Assembly (NCBI RefSeq): GCF_002584535.1
Contig: NZ_NUOT01000009.1
Span: 22,914 to 86,913, forward strand
Length of the DNA stretch: 64,000 nucleotides
DNA from: Bacillus cereus
GTDB taxonomy: Bacteria; Bacillota; Bacilli; Bacillales; Bacillaceae_G
Direction of reading: 5' to 3'
The position numbers and the translations under genes were made by a program. Under the pieces are notes generated by a model that had not been told where the DNA came from, made no database searches, and saw only the letters and a list, made by a program, of their open reading frames with translations. Positions 1-9,734 of the stretch are shown here, in pieces (positions within the stretch are counted from its first letter, which is position 1; each line of letters begins with the position of its first letter).

Positions 1-1889
<1,889 letters not shown>

Positions 1890-1903
1890 CCTTTTTCCTC
1901 CTT

Positions 1904-1970
1904 AAAAAGAGCAAAAGGGGACCTTACCTTTTCAAGACAGACTTCTGTCCTAAAAAGCAAGGCCCCCTTC
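1904..1970 (-). promoter_or_regulatory. HutP-controlled terminator/antiterminator between hutP and hutH
   Basis: Read on the minus strand, the hutP-hutH gap forms a long, nearly uninterrupted stem (AAGGGG...CCCCTT outer arm, GACAGA/UCUGUC at the top) followed by a U-rich run, so it is an intrinsic terminator. Two clusters of NAG triplets sit in it, UAG-UAG-AAG before the stem and UAG-CAG-AAG in its left arm. In B. subtilis HutP with histidine and Mg2+ binds such triplets and prevents this terminator forming. The hairpin is seen directly; HutP binding is inferred from the family and the position. Confidence 0.75.
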
Positions 1971-1992
1971 TAACTAATAGACTATGGGCAAA

Positions 1993-2433
1993 TCATATGT
2001 GATTAATTCCTAAACCAATCGCCTCATGCTCAGATCCTTTTACAGGCGCACCTATCGTTCCATAAAGTGCAACAGCAAGCCATTCGCCTTCTTTTTTTCC
2101 GTCGTATGGTGTGCCGCGCACGATTGCAAACCGAAGACCTACTGTACGAAGAACGTCTGCTAACTGAATTTGACCTCTCGTTACCCCGTACAACGCTTCC
2201 ATGATTGCATGATAAAGTGCATGCGTTTCTCTGTAAACGTCTGTTTCAATAACTTGGTTGCTCTTAGCCGCTGTTTCCATTGCTGCGACAACTTTTTGCG
2301 AATTCATAGAACCGACTTTCCCAGTACAATATTTCCAACCTTTCGGAGTCGATAATACAGGGCTTTCATTCTCATCCGCAAGTGCCAACAACATAGCCAT
2401 ACGACCAATTCGATGTGTTCCTTGAAGAAGCAT
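1993..2433 (-). CDS. hutP: Hut operon positive regulator, RNA-binding antiterminator
   Basis: HutP is a small hexameric RNA-binding protein that, in the presence of L-histidine and Mg2+, binds NAG repeats in the hut leader and lets transcription continue into hutH. This copy has 146 residues, close to B. subtilis HutP (148), and keeps the conserved core [36 protein letters not shown] and the C-terminal [22 protein letters not shown] pattern. It is the first gene of the operon and is followed by the predicted target hairpin. The ribosome binding site is weak (GAGAG), but no better start is seen. Confidence 0.96.
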   Translation of the reverse strand: MLLQGTHRIGRMAMLLALADENESPVLSTPKGWKYCTGKVGSMNSQKVVAAMETAAKSNQVIETDVYRETHALYHAIMEALYGVTRGQIQLADVLRTVGLRFAIVRGTPYDGKKEGEWLAVALYGTIGAPVKGSEHEAIGLGINHI

Positions 2434-2479
2434 GTGACTCTCTCATTTCTCGTGAATTATTTGAATATTACTTAATTTA

Positions 2480-2508
2480 AGAATATATGAAAACGGTTAA
2501 ATCGTCAA
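2480..2508 (-). promoter_or_regulatory. hut operon promoter with cre-like site
   Basis: On the minus strand TTGACG (2503-2508) and TATTCT (2480-2485) are separated by exactly 17 bp, a good sigma-A promoter about 50 bp before hutP. The spacer holds ATGAAAACGGTTAAAT (2487-2502), one or two bases from the catabolite-responsive element consensus. CcpA binding here would repress hut when glucose is present, as in B. subtilis. The promoter match is seen; CcpA control is inferred. Confidence 0.65.
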
Positions 2509-2552
2509 TAGTTTAAATAATTATTTAAATGAATTTTTTCAATACTCTGTTC

Positions 2553-2600
2553 AATTGTGTACACAATTTATTTACAGAAAATTTCTAGCCATGCTATAGT
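2553..2600 (+). promoter_or_regulatory. Promoter with perfect 16-bp palindrome before the RHH-methyltransferase gene
   Basis: AATTGTGTACACAATT (2553-2568) is a perfect palindrome, directly followed by a sigma-A-like promoter: TTTACA (2571-2576), 18 bp spacer, TATAGT (2595-2600). The ribosome binding site and TTG start follow 15-30 bp later. A dimeric DNA-binding protein is the natural ligand. The product of the next gene carries its own ribbon-helix-helix domain, so autoregulation is possible but not shown. Confidence 0.55.
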
Positions 2601-2629
2601 TTCACTAACAGCTGCAAGGGGGACCCGAA

Positions 2630-3580
2630 TTGGTTAAGAGAAAAGATATTCACTTTCGAATTGACGAAAGATTACTAGAAAGATTTGAAGCAGCACTTCA
2701 TTATGAATGTCTAAATAAAACAGATATTTTAACACATGCTATTCAGCAATTTTGTGTAAAGGTGGAATCAGAAAAATTGAATGATATAAAAAGGCAATAC
2801 GCTGTAAGTAACCATCTGCAAACACGGATCGATACTCATAAAAAATATGAGGAAAAACGAGTAGACTTAGATGAAATTGTAATAGGTCATCTACAATTAC
2901 AAGGAACGGAAAAGATATTAGAAGTTGGATGCGCTAATGGAAAGTTCCTTGCACTGCTACAAAAAAACGGTCATAAGGGGCATCTCACTGGTTTGGATCA
3001 ATCTATAACTATGCTGCGAGAAGCCGCTATAAATGGAGCGCAGCAACATGTAAATATTGAATGGGAACTTGGAGATGCTACCAAACTTCCTTTCCCAGCT
3101 GATTCTTATGATTGGATCATCGCAAGACATATGCTGTATCACATGACAGATGTTGAAAAAACAATTCAAGGATTTCATAAAGTAATTTTTCCTGAAGGCA
3201 GGTTCCTAGCCACAACAAATTCCAAAATCTCATTACCCCGTATAGATGAGATGTGTAACAAAATGTTAGTCGCATTCGATTTACCCGAAAAAGCACCATC
3301 AGCTTCTCCATTTTGTTTAGAAAACGGAAAACAATTATTACAATCTGTTTTTCAAACTGTGGAGGAAACAGTTATTCATAATGCACTTCTATTTCATCAT
3401 GCTACACCTATCGTTAACTATATCTCTAGTATGTTTCCATCTTTAAACATACCTGATGACATTCATCTTCATTCAGAAATGAAAGGATGGCTGACCATGG
3501 AAATAGAAAATGAATTATCTCTTCATGGCGGAGTATGGCATGATCCAAAAACACTAGCTATTTATAGATGTACAAAATGA
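2630..3580 (+). CDS. Ribbon-helix-helix domain fused to SAM-dependent methyltransferase
   Basis: A 316-residue protein with two parts. Residues 5-45 (IHFRIDERLLERFEAALHYE and onward) match the CopG/Arc ribbon-helix-helix pattern: one beta strand, then two helices around a short turn. Residues 75-230 form a class I methyltransferase: motif I ILEVGCANGKFLALL, the acidic LTGLDQS strand end, and motif IV-like DWIIARHMLYHM. The TTG start is chosen because an AAGGGGGA ribosome binding site lies 6 nt before it. It is divergent from hut and preceded by a palindromic promoter. The methyl acceptor cannot be named. A DNA-binding methyltransferase, or a methyltransferase that regulates itself, are both possible readings. 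Confidence 0.85.
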   Translation: MVKRKDIHFRIDERLLERFEAALHYECLNKTDILTHAIQQFCVKVESEKLNDIKRQYAVSNHLQTRIDTHKKYEEKRVDLDEIVIGHLQLQGTEKILEVGCANGKFLALLQKNGHKGHLTGLDQSITMLREAAINGAQQHVNIEWELGDATKLPFPADSYDWIIARHMLYHMTDVEKTIQGFHKVIFPEGRFLATTNSKISLPRIDEMCNKMLVAFDLPEKAPSASPFCLENGKQLLQSVFQTVEETVIHNALLFHHATPIVNYISSMFPSLNIPDDIHLHSEMKGWLTMEIENELSLHGGVWHDPKTLAIYRCTK

Positions 3581-3706
3581 ATTTGAATCTACTTTATAAT
3601 AAGCTCTTTAAATTTATCTTAGGTTGATGTTGATATGGCGATACCCCAAGAGGAGAATTATATATTACAAATATAACAATAAACAAAAATACAAGAGGTG
3701 AAACTG

Positions 3707-4267
3707 TTGGCTATAAAACAAAAGGAAATTAAGGTAGTAATTGGTGCAGGGGAATATAATAATAATCCAGGCTGGCTACATACAAATGAAGAGGAATTGA
3801 ATTTATTAAAAAGGGAAGATTGGACAAAAAAGTTTGATCCTAATTCTTTAGCGGTAATTTTAGCGGAGCATGTATGGGAACATTTATCATATGAAGAAGG
3901 CATAGAAGCGGCGAAAGTATGTTATGAATTTTTAAAACATGGTGGTTATATTCGATGCGCCGTTCCTGATGCATTTTTCCCAGATGAAGAATACCAAGAG
4001 GCTGTACAAGTTGGAGGACCTGGACCTAAAGACCACCTCGCAGCTAGTCATAAAATAGTTCATAATTATGAAACTTTAAGGAAAATATTTGAAACTGTTG
4101 GATTCGAAGTGGAATTACTTGAATATTGTGATGAAGAGGGGCATTTTCATTACAATGAGTGGGATGGAGCCGATGGGGTTATTTTTCGTTCAAAAAAATA
4201 TGATCCACGAAATCAAGGGGATACACTTGTTTTTCCGTCGTTAATTATAGATGCAATAAAGTCTTAG
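3707..4267 (+). CDS. SAM-dependent methyltransferase-like protein
   Basis: About 186 residues, resembling the predicted methyltransferase group with motifs VVIGAGE near the N-terminus and ILAEHVWEHLSYEEG followed by FLKHGGYIRCAVPDAF, i.e. the later half of a Rossmann methyltransferase with a short motif I. Start chosen at TTG 3707 because AAGAGGTG (3693-3700) lies 6 nt upstream; the in-frame GTG at 3698 is part of that ribosome binding site. It lies 126 bp after the RHH-methyltransferase in the same direction but is not homologous to it in an obvious way. Substrate unknown. Confidence 0.75.
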   Translation: MAIKQKEIKVVIGAGEYNNNPGWLHTNEEELNLLKREDWTKKFDPNSLAVILAEHVWEHLSYEEGIEAAKVCYEFLKHGGYIRCAVPDAFFPDEEYQEAVQVGGPGPKDHLAASHKIVHNYETLRKIFETVGFEVELLEYCDEEGHFHYNEWDGADGVIFRSKKYDPRNQGDTLVFPSLIIDAIKS

Positions 4268-4307
4268 TTATTAAGCTAAACAGGTGCTTTTCTTGAAGAA
4301 AAGCTTT

Positions 4308-4340
4308 AAAGTCGATTTCCAATAGGAGATCGGCTTTTTT
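4308..4340 (+). terminator. Intrinsic terminator after methyltransferase gene
   Basis: AAAGTCGATTTCC and GGAGATCGGCTTT pair (with G-U pairs) over a 4-nt loop and are followed by TTTTT, 40 bp after the stop codon. Confidence 0.75.
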
Positions 4341-4509
4341 AGTATCATAACTCAACAATCTTGATACCTCTTCATCATTATAAAGGTATATGCGGTTTCG
4401 TAACATATATTTATAAATCGCGTGACAGTTATATACAAGCACCCAAAATACTAAAATTGAAAGTTATATAAAACTCTCATTCTTAGGGCATTAGAAAAAA
4501 TTAGCTTGA

Positions 4510-4683
4510 TGGTCATTCCGTGAACCAGAAGAACGAAAACCTTATCCTGTCTGGCGTTATCCAAATGAAAAATGGTTTGATGCACACTATCAATATATCG
4601 ATAGAAAACACGGGGCGCTATGTCAAAAAATCACTGAGAATTTACTTGTACTAATGAAACAAGCCTATTCTTCCTCCATATAA
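4510..4683 (+). pseudogene. C-terminal gene remnant, unknown function
   Basis: An open frame of 57 residues without start codon or ribosome binding site, reading FREPEERKPYPVWRYPNEKW, then a DAHYQYIDRKHG segment, and ending at TAA just before a strong terminator. The amino-acid composition and the terminator after it suggest the 3' end of a lost gene rather than chance. I do not recognise the family. Upstream (4341-4509) I see no convincing gene. Confidence 0.4.
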
Positions 4684-4709
4684 AAAGCTAGCAATTTGCT
4701 AGCTTTTTA
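4682..4709. terminator. Bidirectional terminator
   Basis: AAAAAGCTAGCAA/TTGCTAGCTTTTT hairpin with A and T runs on both sides, between the remnant ending at 4683 and the convergent DJ-1 family gene. Confidence 0.85.
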
Positions 4710-4727
4710 TCCCCTTTACATGCACTT

Positions 4728-5306
4728 TCACTCTTCAACTGTTTGTTCCAAAAGCTTTTCCATTAGTATATTGCCTTTACCTCGATATACATTCCCTTTA
4801 TGCTCATTCATTATCCCAAAATACTCAGCTATTGCAACTCCAAATTCGACAAAACCATGCCCTTGTGCTGTTATAATATTTTTATAACTAACAACATTTT
4901 TATAAATAAAAGTCCCTATAGGAAAACAATCTATTTTACTATAATCCAACGTAACTGTATAAGGAATATCTTTTAATACACCAGCTGTTGCCAATACAAA
5001 TGGTCCAGCACAAATAGCTGCAACTAATTTTTCTTTTTTATAGAATTGACGCACGATAGAAAACAGCTCTTTAGCATCTTTAATATGTTTGACATCCCCA
5101 CCAGGAATAATCATCCCTTCATAATCATCCACATGAACTTCAGTTAATTCCAAATGCGGTTGCACTTGCAATCCTGTTTCACTTGTGATGATATTTTTTG
5201 TTACTCCTACTGTTTCAATTTTATAGTCGTCTTTCAATAACGCTGTAGCCACGGTAACCTCGAATTCTGCAAATGTCGGATATACAAATAAAAGTATTTT
5301 CTTCAT
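4728..5306 (-). CDS. DJ-1/PfpI family protein
   Basis: A 192-residue protein of the DJ-1/ThiJ/PfpI superfamily, whose members act as glyoxalases, deglycases, amidases or stress proteins. The nucleophile-elbow cysteine is Cys99 in AAICAGPF, and the preceding MIIPGG loop is conserved. The start at 5306 (MKKILLFVYP) has GGGAG upstream; a longer reading from 5327 would put the start inside the previous gene. ATG overlaps the stop of the upstream kinase-like gene (ATGA), so the two are translationally coupled. The exact reaction cannot be assigned. Confidence 0.88.
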   Translation of the reverse strand: MKKILLFVYPTFAEFEVTVATALLKDDYKIETVGVTKNIITSETGLQVQPHLELTEVHVDDYEGMIIPGGDVKHIKDAKELFSIVRQFYKKEKLVAAICAGPFVLATAGVLKDIPYTVTLDYSKIDCFPIGTFIYKNVVSYKNIITAQGHGFVEFGVAIAEYFGIMNEHKGNVYRGKGNILMEKLLEQTVEE

Positions 5307-5881
5307 GTTCTCTTCTCCCTCACCCATTTCATAAAATACACCTCTGTTTCCTCTACTGTCACTTCATCAGTATTCACATATGTAACCGAAAATTGTTTAT
5401 ACCACTCCCTTTCCACTTCTACCAATTCTAACTGCTCTTCAAATGAACTTCGTCTTCTCGACGTATCATTCTCTTTTCTCTCCTGCAATATCTTTTTAGA
5501 AACATCCAAATAACAAATCGCATCTGAACGACATTTCCTTAATTTATGTAATTCATCTTTTAATTCCTTTTCAATATCCCAATCCATTCCTATCAATTTT
5601 GGAAAATGTATTGTATAAAATTCAACATCTTCTGGGCCCCGATCAAATATCACAATATCTCCCGTGACACTTTGAACCTGTTTAATCTTCGCTTCAATAA
5701 ACATTTTTTGATTTGTAATAAATCCCTCTTTTGTGTAAATATCCAAATTTAATCTTTTTCTTTTTTCTACAATTTCATAAGGATTTTCATATATTACTTG
5801 AAAACCTCTTTGCTCTAATCTTCTTGCTAACGTTGTTTTTCCGCCTGCCATTGGTCCTTGAAGTGAAATTATATACGTCAT
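5303..5881 (-). CDS. P-loop kinase-like protein (AAA/deoxynucleoside-kinase type)
   Basis: About 192 residues with a Walker A loop at residues 9-17 (GPMAGGKTT), a DRGPEDVEFY motif like the DR(S/G) lid-adjacent motif of deoxynucleoside kinases, and an Arg-rich lid region (NDTSRRRSSFEEQLE). It probably phosphorylates a small molecule in the cytosol; the substrate is unknown. Start 5881 is preferred over 5890 because AAAGGATGG is properly spaced before it. It overlaps the DJ-1 gene by four bases, forming a two-gene operon. Confidence 0.8.
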   Translation of the reverse strand: MTYIISLQGPMAGGKTTLARRLEQRGFQVIYENPYEIVEKRKRLNLDIYTKEGFITNQKMFIEAKIKQVQSVTGDIVIFDRGPEDVEFYTIHFPKLIGMDWDIEKELKDELHKLRKCRSDAICYLDVSKKILQERKENDTSRRRSSFEEQLELVEVEREWYKQFSVTYVNTDEVTVEETEVYFMKWVREKRT

Positions 5882-5964
5882 TTTTCCCATCCTTTTCCAC
5901 TAAAATAAACCTCTTTTTTACAATAAACGGAATTTTATAAACTATCAACAAAATACTTCCTACC

Positions 5965-6057
5965 TTGTTTCCTATTTCTATCTAGCTTATAATAAAAAAT
6001 AGAGACGATTATGGACGCCTTTTGTGTAAGCTTGGATTTCCAAGCTTACATTATTTT
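5965..6057 (+). promoter_or_regulatory. Short promoter-terminator unit (leader or small RNA candidate)
   Basis: TTGTTT (5965-5970), 17 bp spacer and TATAAT (5988-5993) form a promoter. About 30 bp later a perfect 10-bp stem GTAAGCTTGG/CCAAGCTTAC (6026-6049) is followed by ATTATTTTTT, an intrinsic terminator. The transcript would be only about 55-60 nt and lies before the gene at 6142. It may be an attenuated leader or a small RNA. Seen from sequence only. Confidence 0.4.
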
Positions 6058-6141
6058 TTGCTTTCCCTTTCATTAAAAACAGGGTATACTACAATAGAAC
6101 ATATGTTCTTAATGATTACATATAGTAAGGAGATAGAACAA

Positions 6142-6438
6142 ATGGTATACGATACAAAAGTAATTTCTTGGAACGAATCTTTAAAACAACTACAACGTCG
6201 CTACACAAATCAAGCAGTAGATCGAAAACAATTTGAAGATGTTGAACTCATGGAGTTTTTCCGCGATAACGACTACATTTCTCTTCCTACACATATTAGC
6301 GGCCTATCAACAAAACGTTTTACTTCTTACTCTATTTTCACCACTGATGATAAAGATCGTAAAGTTGGAACACTCATTATTGAATATTTAGAAGATGATA
6401 ATGATATATTACGTGTCGAACAACTATACTTTGTTTAA
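6142..6438 (+). CDS. Conserved small hypothetical protein
   Basis: 98 residues starting MVYDTKVISWNESLKQLQRR; acidic at the C-terminus (EYLEDDNDILRVEQLYFV). No membrane segment or signal peptide. The start at 6142 is fixed by AAGGAGAT 9 nt upstream; a longer frame from 6022 would begin inside the upstream terminator. A TATACT hexamer at 6089-6094 may be its -10 box. Family not recognised. The gene stands alone, ended by a strong terminator. Confidence 0.75.
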   Translation: MVYDTKVISWNESLKQLQRRYTNQAVDRKQFEDVELMEFFRDNDYISLPTHISGLSTKRFTSYSIFTTDDKDRKVGTLIIEYLEDDNDILRVEQLYFV

Positions 6439-6441
6439 TTC

Positions 6442-6473
6442 AGAACGCTTGGTCAAAACGGCCAAGCGTTCTT
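6442..6473 (+). terminator. Intrinsic terminator
   Basis: AGAACGCTTGG/CCAAGCGTTCT stem closing a short loop, followed by a T-rich stretch, 3 bp after the stop codon. Confidence 0.85.
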
Positions 6474-6542
6474 GCTTTCTATCAATCTCACTGCTTATAA
6501 TACTAGTAAAAGGAAAACTGCTATCGCAAAGGGGGTATATAC

Positions 6543-6974
6543 TTGCTTGAAGGATGGTTTAGTTGGTTTATTGTGATTTGGACCGTTATTTTACTAGGAC
6601 TTATGTCTATTGGTGGATATTTCATGTTCCGAAAATTCTTAAAACGATTACCAAAAGAAGATGGCATGTCTATTTTAGATTGGGAAGAGCGTTATATTGA
6701 TCAAACAAGGCACTTATGGGATGATGAGCAAAAACAATTGTTAGAAGAACTTGTAAGTCCTGTTCCTGAGCTATTTCGTGATGTTGCCAGGTCAAAAATT
6801 GCTGGTAAAATTGGAGAACTTGCATTACAAGAAAAAGCTTCAAAAATAACTGAAGATTTAATCATTAAAGGATATATTGTAGCAACTCCAAAACGAGATC
6901 ATAAATTTCTCATTAAAAAATTACAAGAAAAGCAAATTGATTACTCTCGTTATCAATCACTGTTAGCCAAATAA
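6543..6974 (+). CDS. yneK: YneK-like membrane-anchored protein (DUF2621)
   Basis: 143 residues with one N-terminal membrane segment (about residues 5-28, WFIVIWTVILLGLMSIGGYF) and a soluble, helical, charged remainder. It matches the Bacillus YneK/DUF2621 type, whose gene neighbours ccdA and ccdC in B. subtilis too. The start is TTG at 6543, with AAAGGGGG 6 nt upstream. Function unknown. It converges on ccdC, sharing a bidirectional terminator. Confidence 0.75.
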   Translation: MLEGWFSWFIVIWTVILLGLMSIGGYFMFRKFLKRLPKEDGMSILDWEERYIDQTRHLWDDEQKQLLEELVSPVPELFRDVARSKIAGKIGELALQEKASKITEDLIIKGYIVATPKRDHKFLIKKLQEKQIDYSRYQSLLAK

Positions 6975-7003
6975 AAAAACCTCAAGGAATCTTGAGGTTT
7001 TTT
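6974..7003. terminator. Bidirectional terminator
   Basis: AAAAAACCTCAAG/CTTGAGGTTTTTT hairpin between the convergent yneK and ccdC genes; it overlaps the last bases of ccdC. Confidence 0.9.
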
Positions 7004-7508
7004 ACGTTAACTTCATATCTTTCTCATTATAAAAACCATCTTCCTTTTCCATTTCCTTTTGCACTTTTGTAAATGAACGATACATAGCAATTCTCCATGA
7101 TACAATCATTGCAAAAGCAAGTAAGAAGAACATACCACTTAGTTGCCCTAAATCAAGCGATTGACTTAAATATGTTTTAAAGACAATACGCACCACAAGC
7201 AAACCGATTAAAATAAATACGAAAGCTTTTGAACGTTTCAAGTAAATCTCTTGTCCACGCACTTCAAATTTAGATGTTTTAATAAGAAATATTGAGAAAA
7301 ACAAACCTACACCGATCGCTTCTAACATTTCCGCTGGTGTCAGGCGAAATTCCGGAAAAATGTACATCAGTGCCCCCGTACTCATGAAAAATGGTGGGAG
7401 AATGATTTTTTTCAATGTTGCAGGTTTCTTCGCTGCTTTTAAACGAATGAACATCGCACCAACAGCCATACAAACAGCAACAATACTCGACAAAAGAACT
7501 ATGTTCAT
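7002..7508 (-). CDS. ccdC: CcdC family membrane protein
   Basis: 168 residues with about five predicted membrane segments and conserved LKKIILPPFFMSTGALMYIFP and FRLTPAEMLEAIGVGLFFS stretches typical of Bacillus CcdC (YneJ). In B. subtilis it lies beside ccdA in the cytochrome c maturation region, though its own role is not needed for cytochrome c there. Here it follows ccdA with an 89-bp gap; the response-regulator-like yneI present between them in B. subtilis is absent. Confidence 0.88.
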   Translation of the reverse strand: MNIVLLSSIVAVCMAVGAMFIRLKAAKKPATLKKIILPPFFMSTGALMYIFPEFRLTPAEMLEAIGVGLFFSIFLIKTSKFEVRGQEIYLKRSKAFVFILIGLLVVRIVFKTYLSQSLDLGQLSGMFFLLAFAMIVSWRIAMYRSFTKVQKEMEKEDGFYNEKDMKLT

Positions 7509-7597
7509 ACTTTCTCATCCTTTTTTGTGGCAATATGAAAATCTAGTTTCATTATATGCTTTTCTACTAGTATTTCCAACATTTTCACAGGATAATA

Positions 7598-8305
7598 CTA
7601 AAAACCGGTGAAACCACCAAATAAACTTGAGAAATACGCAATAATTTTTGTCATCCAATTAAAGTATAAAAATATACCCATAACAATCATGATATATCCG
7701 CCTACTTTCACAAACGTTCCACTATGTCGTTTAATCCAAGACATTTTCGTAATAAAAAATGAAAGTATAAAGAACGGTATTGCAAAACCAAGTATGTAAG
7801 CAATCATATATAGCATTGCTGATTCTGGATTCGTACTAGCCAGTCCAATTACAGCTACTAAAATTGGTCCTGTACAAGGTGTCCAACCAGCAGCAAATGC
7901 CAATCCAATTAAAATAGATCCAATATAACCACTAGGACGACTTTTAAATGTAAATTTTCGATCTTGCATTAAAAACTTTGGTTTAAATACCCCCACAATT
8001 ACAAGTCCGAATACAATAATGAATAGTGCCCCTAACTGTCTAATTAAATCTTTATAATCTTGAAAAAATGATCCAATAAAACTTGTACCAAAACCAATTG
8101 CGATAAAAACAATAGAAAATCCAAATAAGAAAAACGCCGTATGTATCATACTTCTTTTACGGAGCATCGCATTTTCTTCTTTTAATTCAGAAACCGACAT
8201 TCCCGTTATGTAAGATAAAAATGCTGGATAAAGTGGCAAGCAACAAGGGGAAATAAATGATAAGAATCCCGCACCAAACGCTAAAAAAATATTAATATCT
8301 TGCAT
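7598..8305 (-). CDS. ccdA: Cytochrome c biogenesis protein CcdA
   Basis: Membrane thiol-disulfide transporter that carries reducing equivalents across the membrane to keep apocytochrome c cysteines reduced and, in Bacillus, supports spore cortex synthesis. 235 residues with six membrane segments. The paired cysteine motifs are seen: [19 protein letters not shown] near the N-terminus and [17 protein letters not shown] in the fourth segment, containing the Pro-Cys pairs of the DsbD/CcdA family. Neighbouring ccdC supports the call. Confidence 0.95.
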   Translation of the reverse strand: MQDINIFLAFGAGFLSFISPCCLPLYPAFLSYITGMSVSELKEENAMLRKRSMIHTAFFLFGFSIVFIAIGFGTSFIGSFFQDYKDLIRQLGALFIIVFGLVIVGVFKPKFLMQDRKFTFKSRPSGYIGSILIGLAFAAGWTPCTGPILVAVIGLASTNPESAMLYMIAYILGFAIPFFILSFFITKMSWIKRHSGTFVKVGGYIMIVMGIFLYFNWMTKIIAYFSSLFGGFTGF

Positions 8306-8397
8306 CGTTTCACTCCTCTCTTCTACAATATTGTAGCAAAAATGAAAGAAAATACTATGTACAATTCATGAATTCACTATTTACAACGTTTTAATAA

Positions 8398-8426
8398 GAA
8401 AAAATAGCTGTACACCGCTATTTTTC
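8398..8426. terminator. Orphan terminator-like hairpin in the ccdA/DMT intergenic region
   Basis: AAAAAATAGC/GCTATTTTTC hairpin in the 470-bp gap between divergent ccdA and the DMT gene. No gene ends here. The rest of 8306-8688 is very AT-rich, and I see no ORF with a ribosome binding site in it. Confidence 0.4.
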
Positions 8427-8688
8427 TAAAGCGTTTTCATTTTTCTTCTATTATAAATGTATTCTGTTATTCATTAACATATCAAAGCTTCTTCCAAACA
8501 ACAAATGATTCGTCTACGATACCTCTGTATACAAGACATTCCCTATAAAAAAATATTTTTTTCAAATGATAACTTTATACAGCCCATTCCTTACCTTACA
8601 ATACTTCTATAATTATAAATTTCAAGATTATGCATAAATATCATATTTTTATTATTATTCTATAAAATGCCACACTTTTCTTTCATTT

Positions 8689-8717
8689 GACCCTTCATTT
8701 TTAATTTTGTATACTTC
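8689..8717 (+). promoter_or_regulatory. Sigma-A promoter of the DMT transporter gene
   Basis: TTGACC (8689-8694), 17 bp, TATACT (8712-8717), about 60 bp before the start codon. One mismatch to each consensus hexamer and ideal spacing. Confidence 0.75.
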
Positions 8718-8776
8718 CATCTAGTTATATATGTCCGTTTTAGAACAATTAAATATATAGGATGGGAGGGATTTTC

Positions 8777-9685
8777 ATGCTTCGTTATTCTCTTTTAGTT
8801 TTATTAGGAGCATGTAGCTATGGAATTTTAGCTATCTTTGTTAAACTTGCATACGCAGAAGGTTTTTCACTTGGAGAAGTAATTGGTAGTCAATATTTGT
8901 TCGGTTGGTTTATTTTGCTTGGAATTACACTCCTATTTTCTAGGCACCGCGTTCCACTGAAACAAATGCTTATTTTATTTGTCGCTGGAACCTCTGCAAG
9001 TTTCACAGGAATTTTTTATTACGCTTCACTGAAAACTGTGCCGGCATCTATTGCCATTATACTGTTATTCCAATTCGTTTGGGTTGGTATTATCATTGAA
9101 GCTGTGGCAACAAAAACATTACCATCAAGAGAAAAAGTTATTTCTGTTCTCTTTTTACTTGCTGGTACATTCTTATCGAGCGGATTATTAGAAAAATCAG
9201 CAGGCGATTTCGATACAACTGGAATCATATTAGGTTTACTATCTGCTGTTACATTTGCAACCTACATTTTTGTAAGTGGTAGAGTTGCTGTCGAAGTACC
9301 ATCATTACCACGAGGCGTTCTCTTAATGGCTGGTGCTTTAACTTTAGTAATGATAGTATTCCCACCAACATTTATTTTTAACGGGGCTATTTCACAAGGA
9401 CTTTGGAAATATGGTTTAGGACTCGGAACGTTTAGTATTGTCATTCCATCCATCGCCTTCACAATCGGCATTCCAAAAATCGGTTCTGGATTAGCAACTA
9501 TTCTTGGTGCAGCTGAACTACCTGTTACAACAATTATGTCTGTATTTGTTCTAAAAGAAGCGGTACTCTCTTCTCAATGGCTTGGTGTATCACTTATCTT
9601 GGTTGGTATTGCAATTCCACAAATTGCATTTGCGATGCGCGGACGATATCGAAAACATCATACACATAAGAAAGTTGCTGCATAA
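8777..9685 (+). CDS. EamA/DMT family permease
   Basis: 302 residues with ten predicted membrane segments in two EamA repeats, the drug/metabolite transporter layout. The first repeat starts LLGACSYGILAIFVKLAYAEGF and the second near FDTTGIILGLLSAVTFATYIF. Basic C-terminal tail rich in His and Lys. Start at 8777 is set by GGGAGGG 8 nt upstream; the ATG at 8762 is immediately before that site. Substrate cannot be predicted; members export amino acids, metabolites or drugs. Monocistronic. Confidence 0.88.
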   Translation: MLRYSLLVLLGACSYGILAIFVKLAYAEGFSLGEVIGSQYLFGWFILLGITLLFSRHRVPLKQMLILFVAGTSASFTGIFYYASLKTVPASIAIILLFQFVWVGIIIEAVATKTLPSREKVISVLFLLAGTFLSSGLLEKSAGDFDTTGIILGLLSAVTFATYIFVSGRVAVEVPSLPRGVLLMAGALTLVMIVFPPTFIFNGAISQGLWKYGLGLGTFSIVIPSIAFTIGIPKIGSGLATILGAAELPVTTIMSVFVLKEAVLSSQWLGVSLILVGIAIPQIAFAMRGRYRKHHTHKKVAA

Positions 9686-9689
9686 AAGA

Positions 9690-9722
9690 AAAGAGGCTTC
9701 TCATTTGAGAAACCTCTTTTTT
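9690..9722. terminator. Bidirectional terminator
   Basis: AAGAGG(C)TTCTCA/TGAGAAACCTCTT hairpin followed by a run of T, between the convergent DMT gene and the UgpB-like gene. Confidence 0.85.
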
Positions 9723-9734
9723 TAGTATTTCCTA

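Noticed and set aside
4245-4442. 65-codon minus-strand ORF (LVYNCHAIYKYMLRNRIYLY)
   Set aside because: Overlaps the terminator of the plus-strand methyltransferase, and the GTG start lacks a convincing ribosome binding site. A remnant is possible but cannot be supported.
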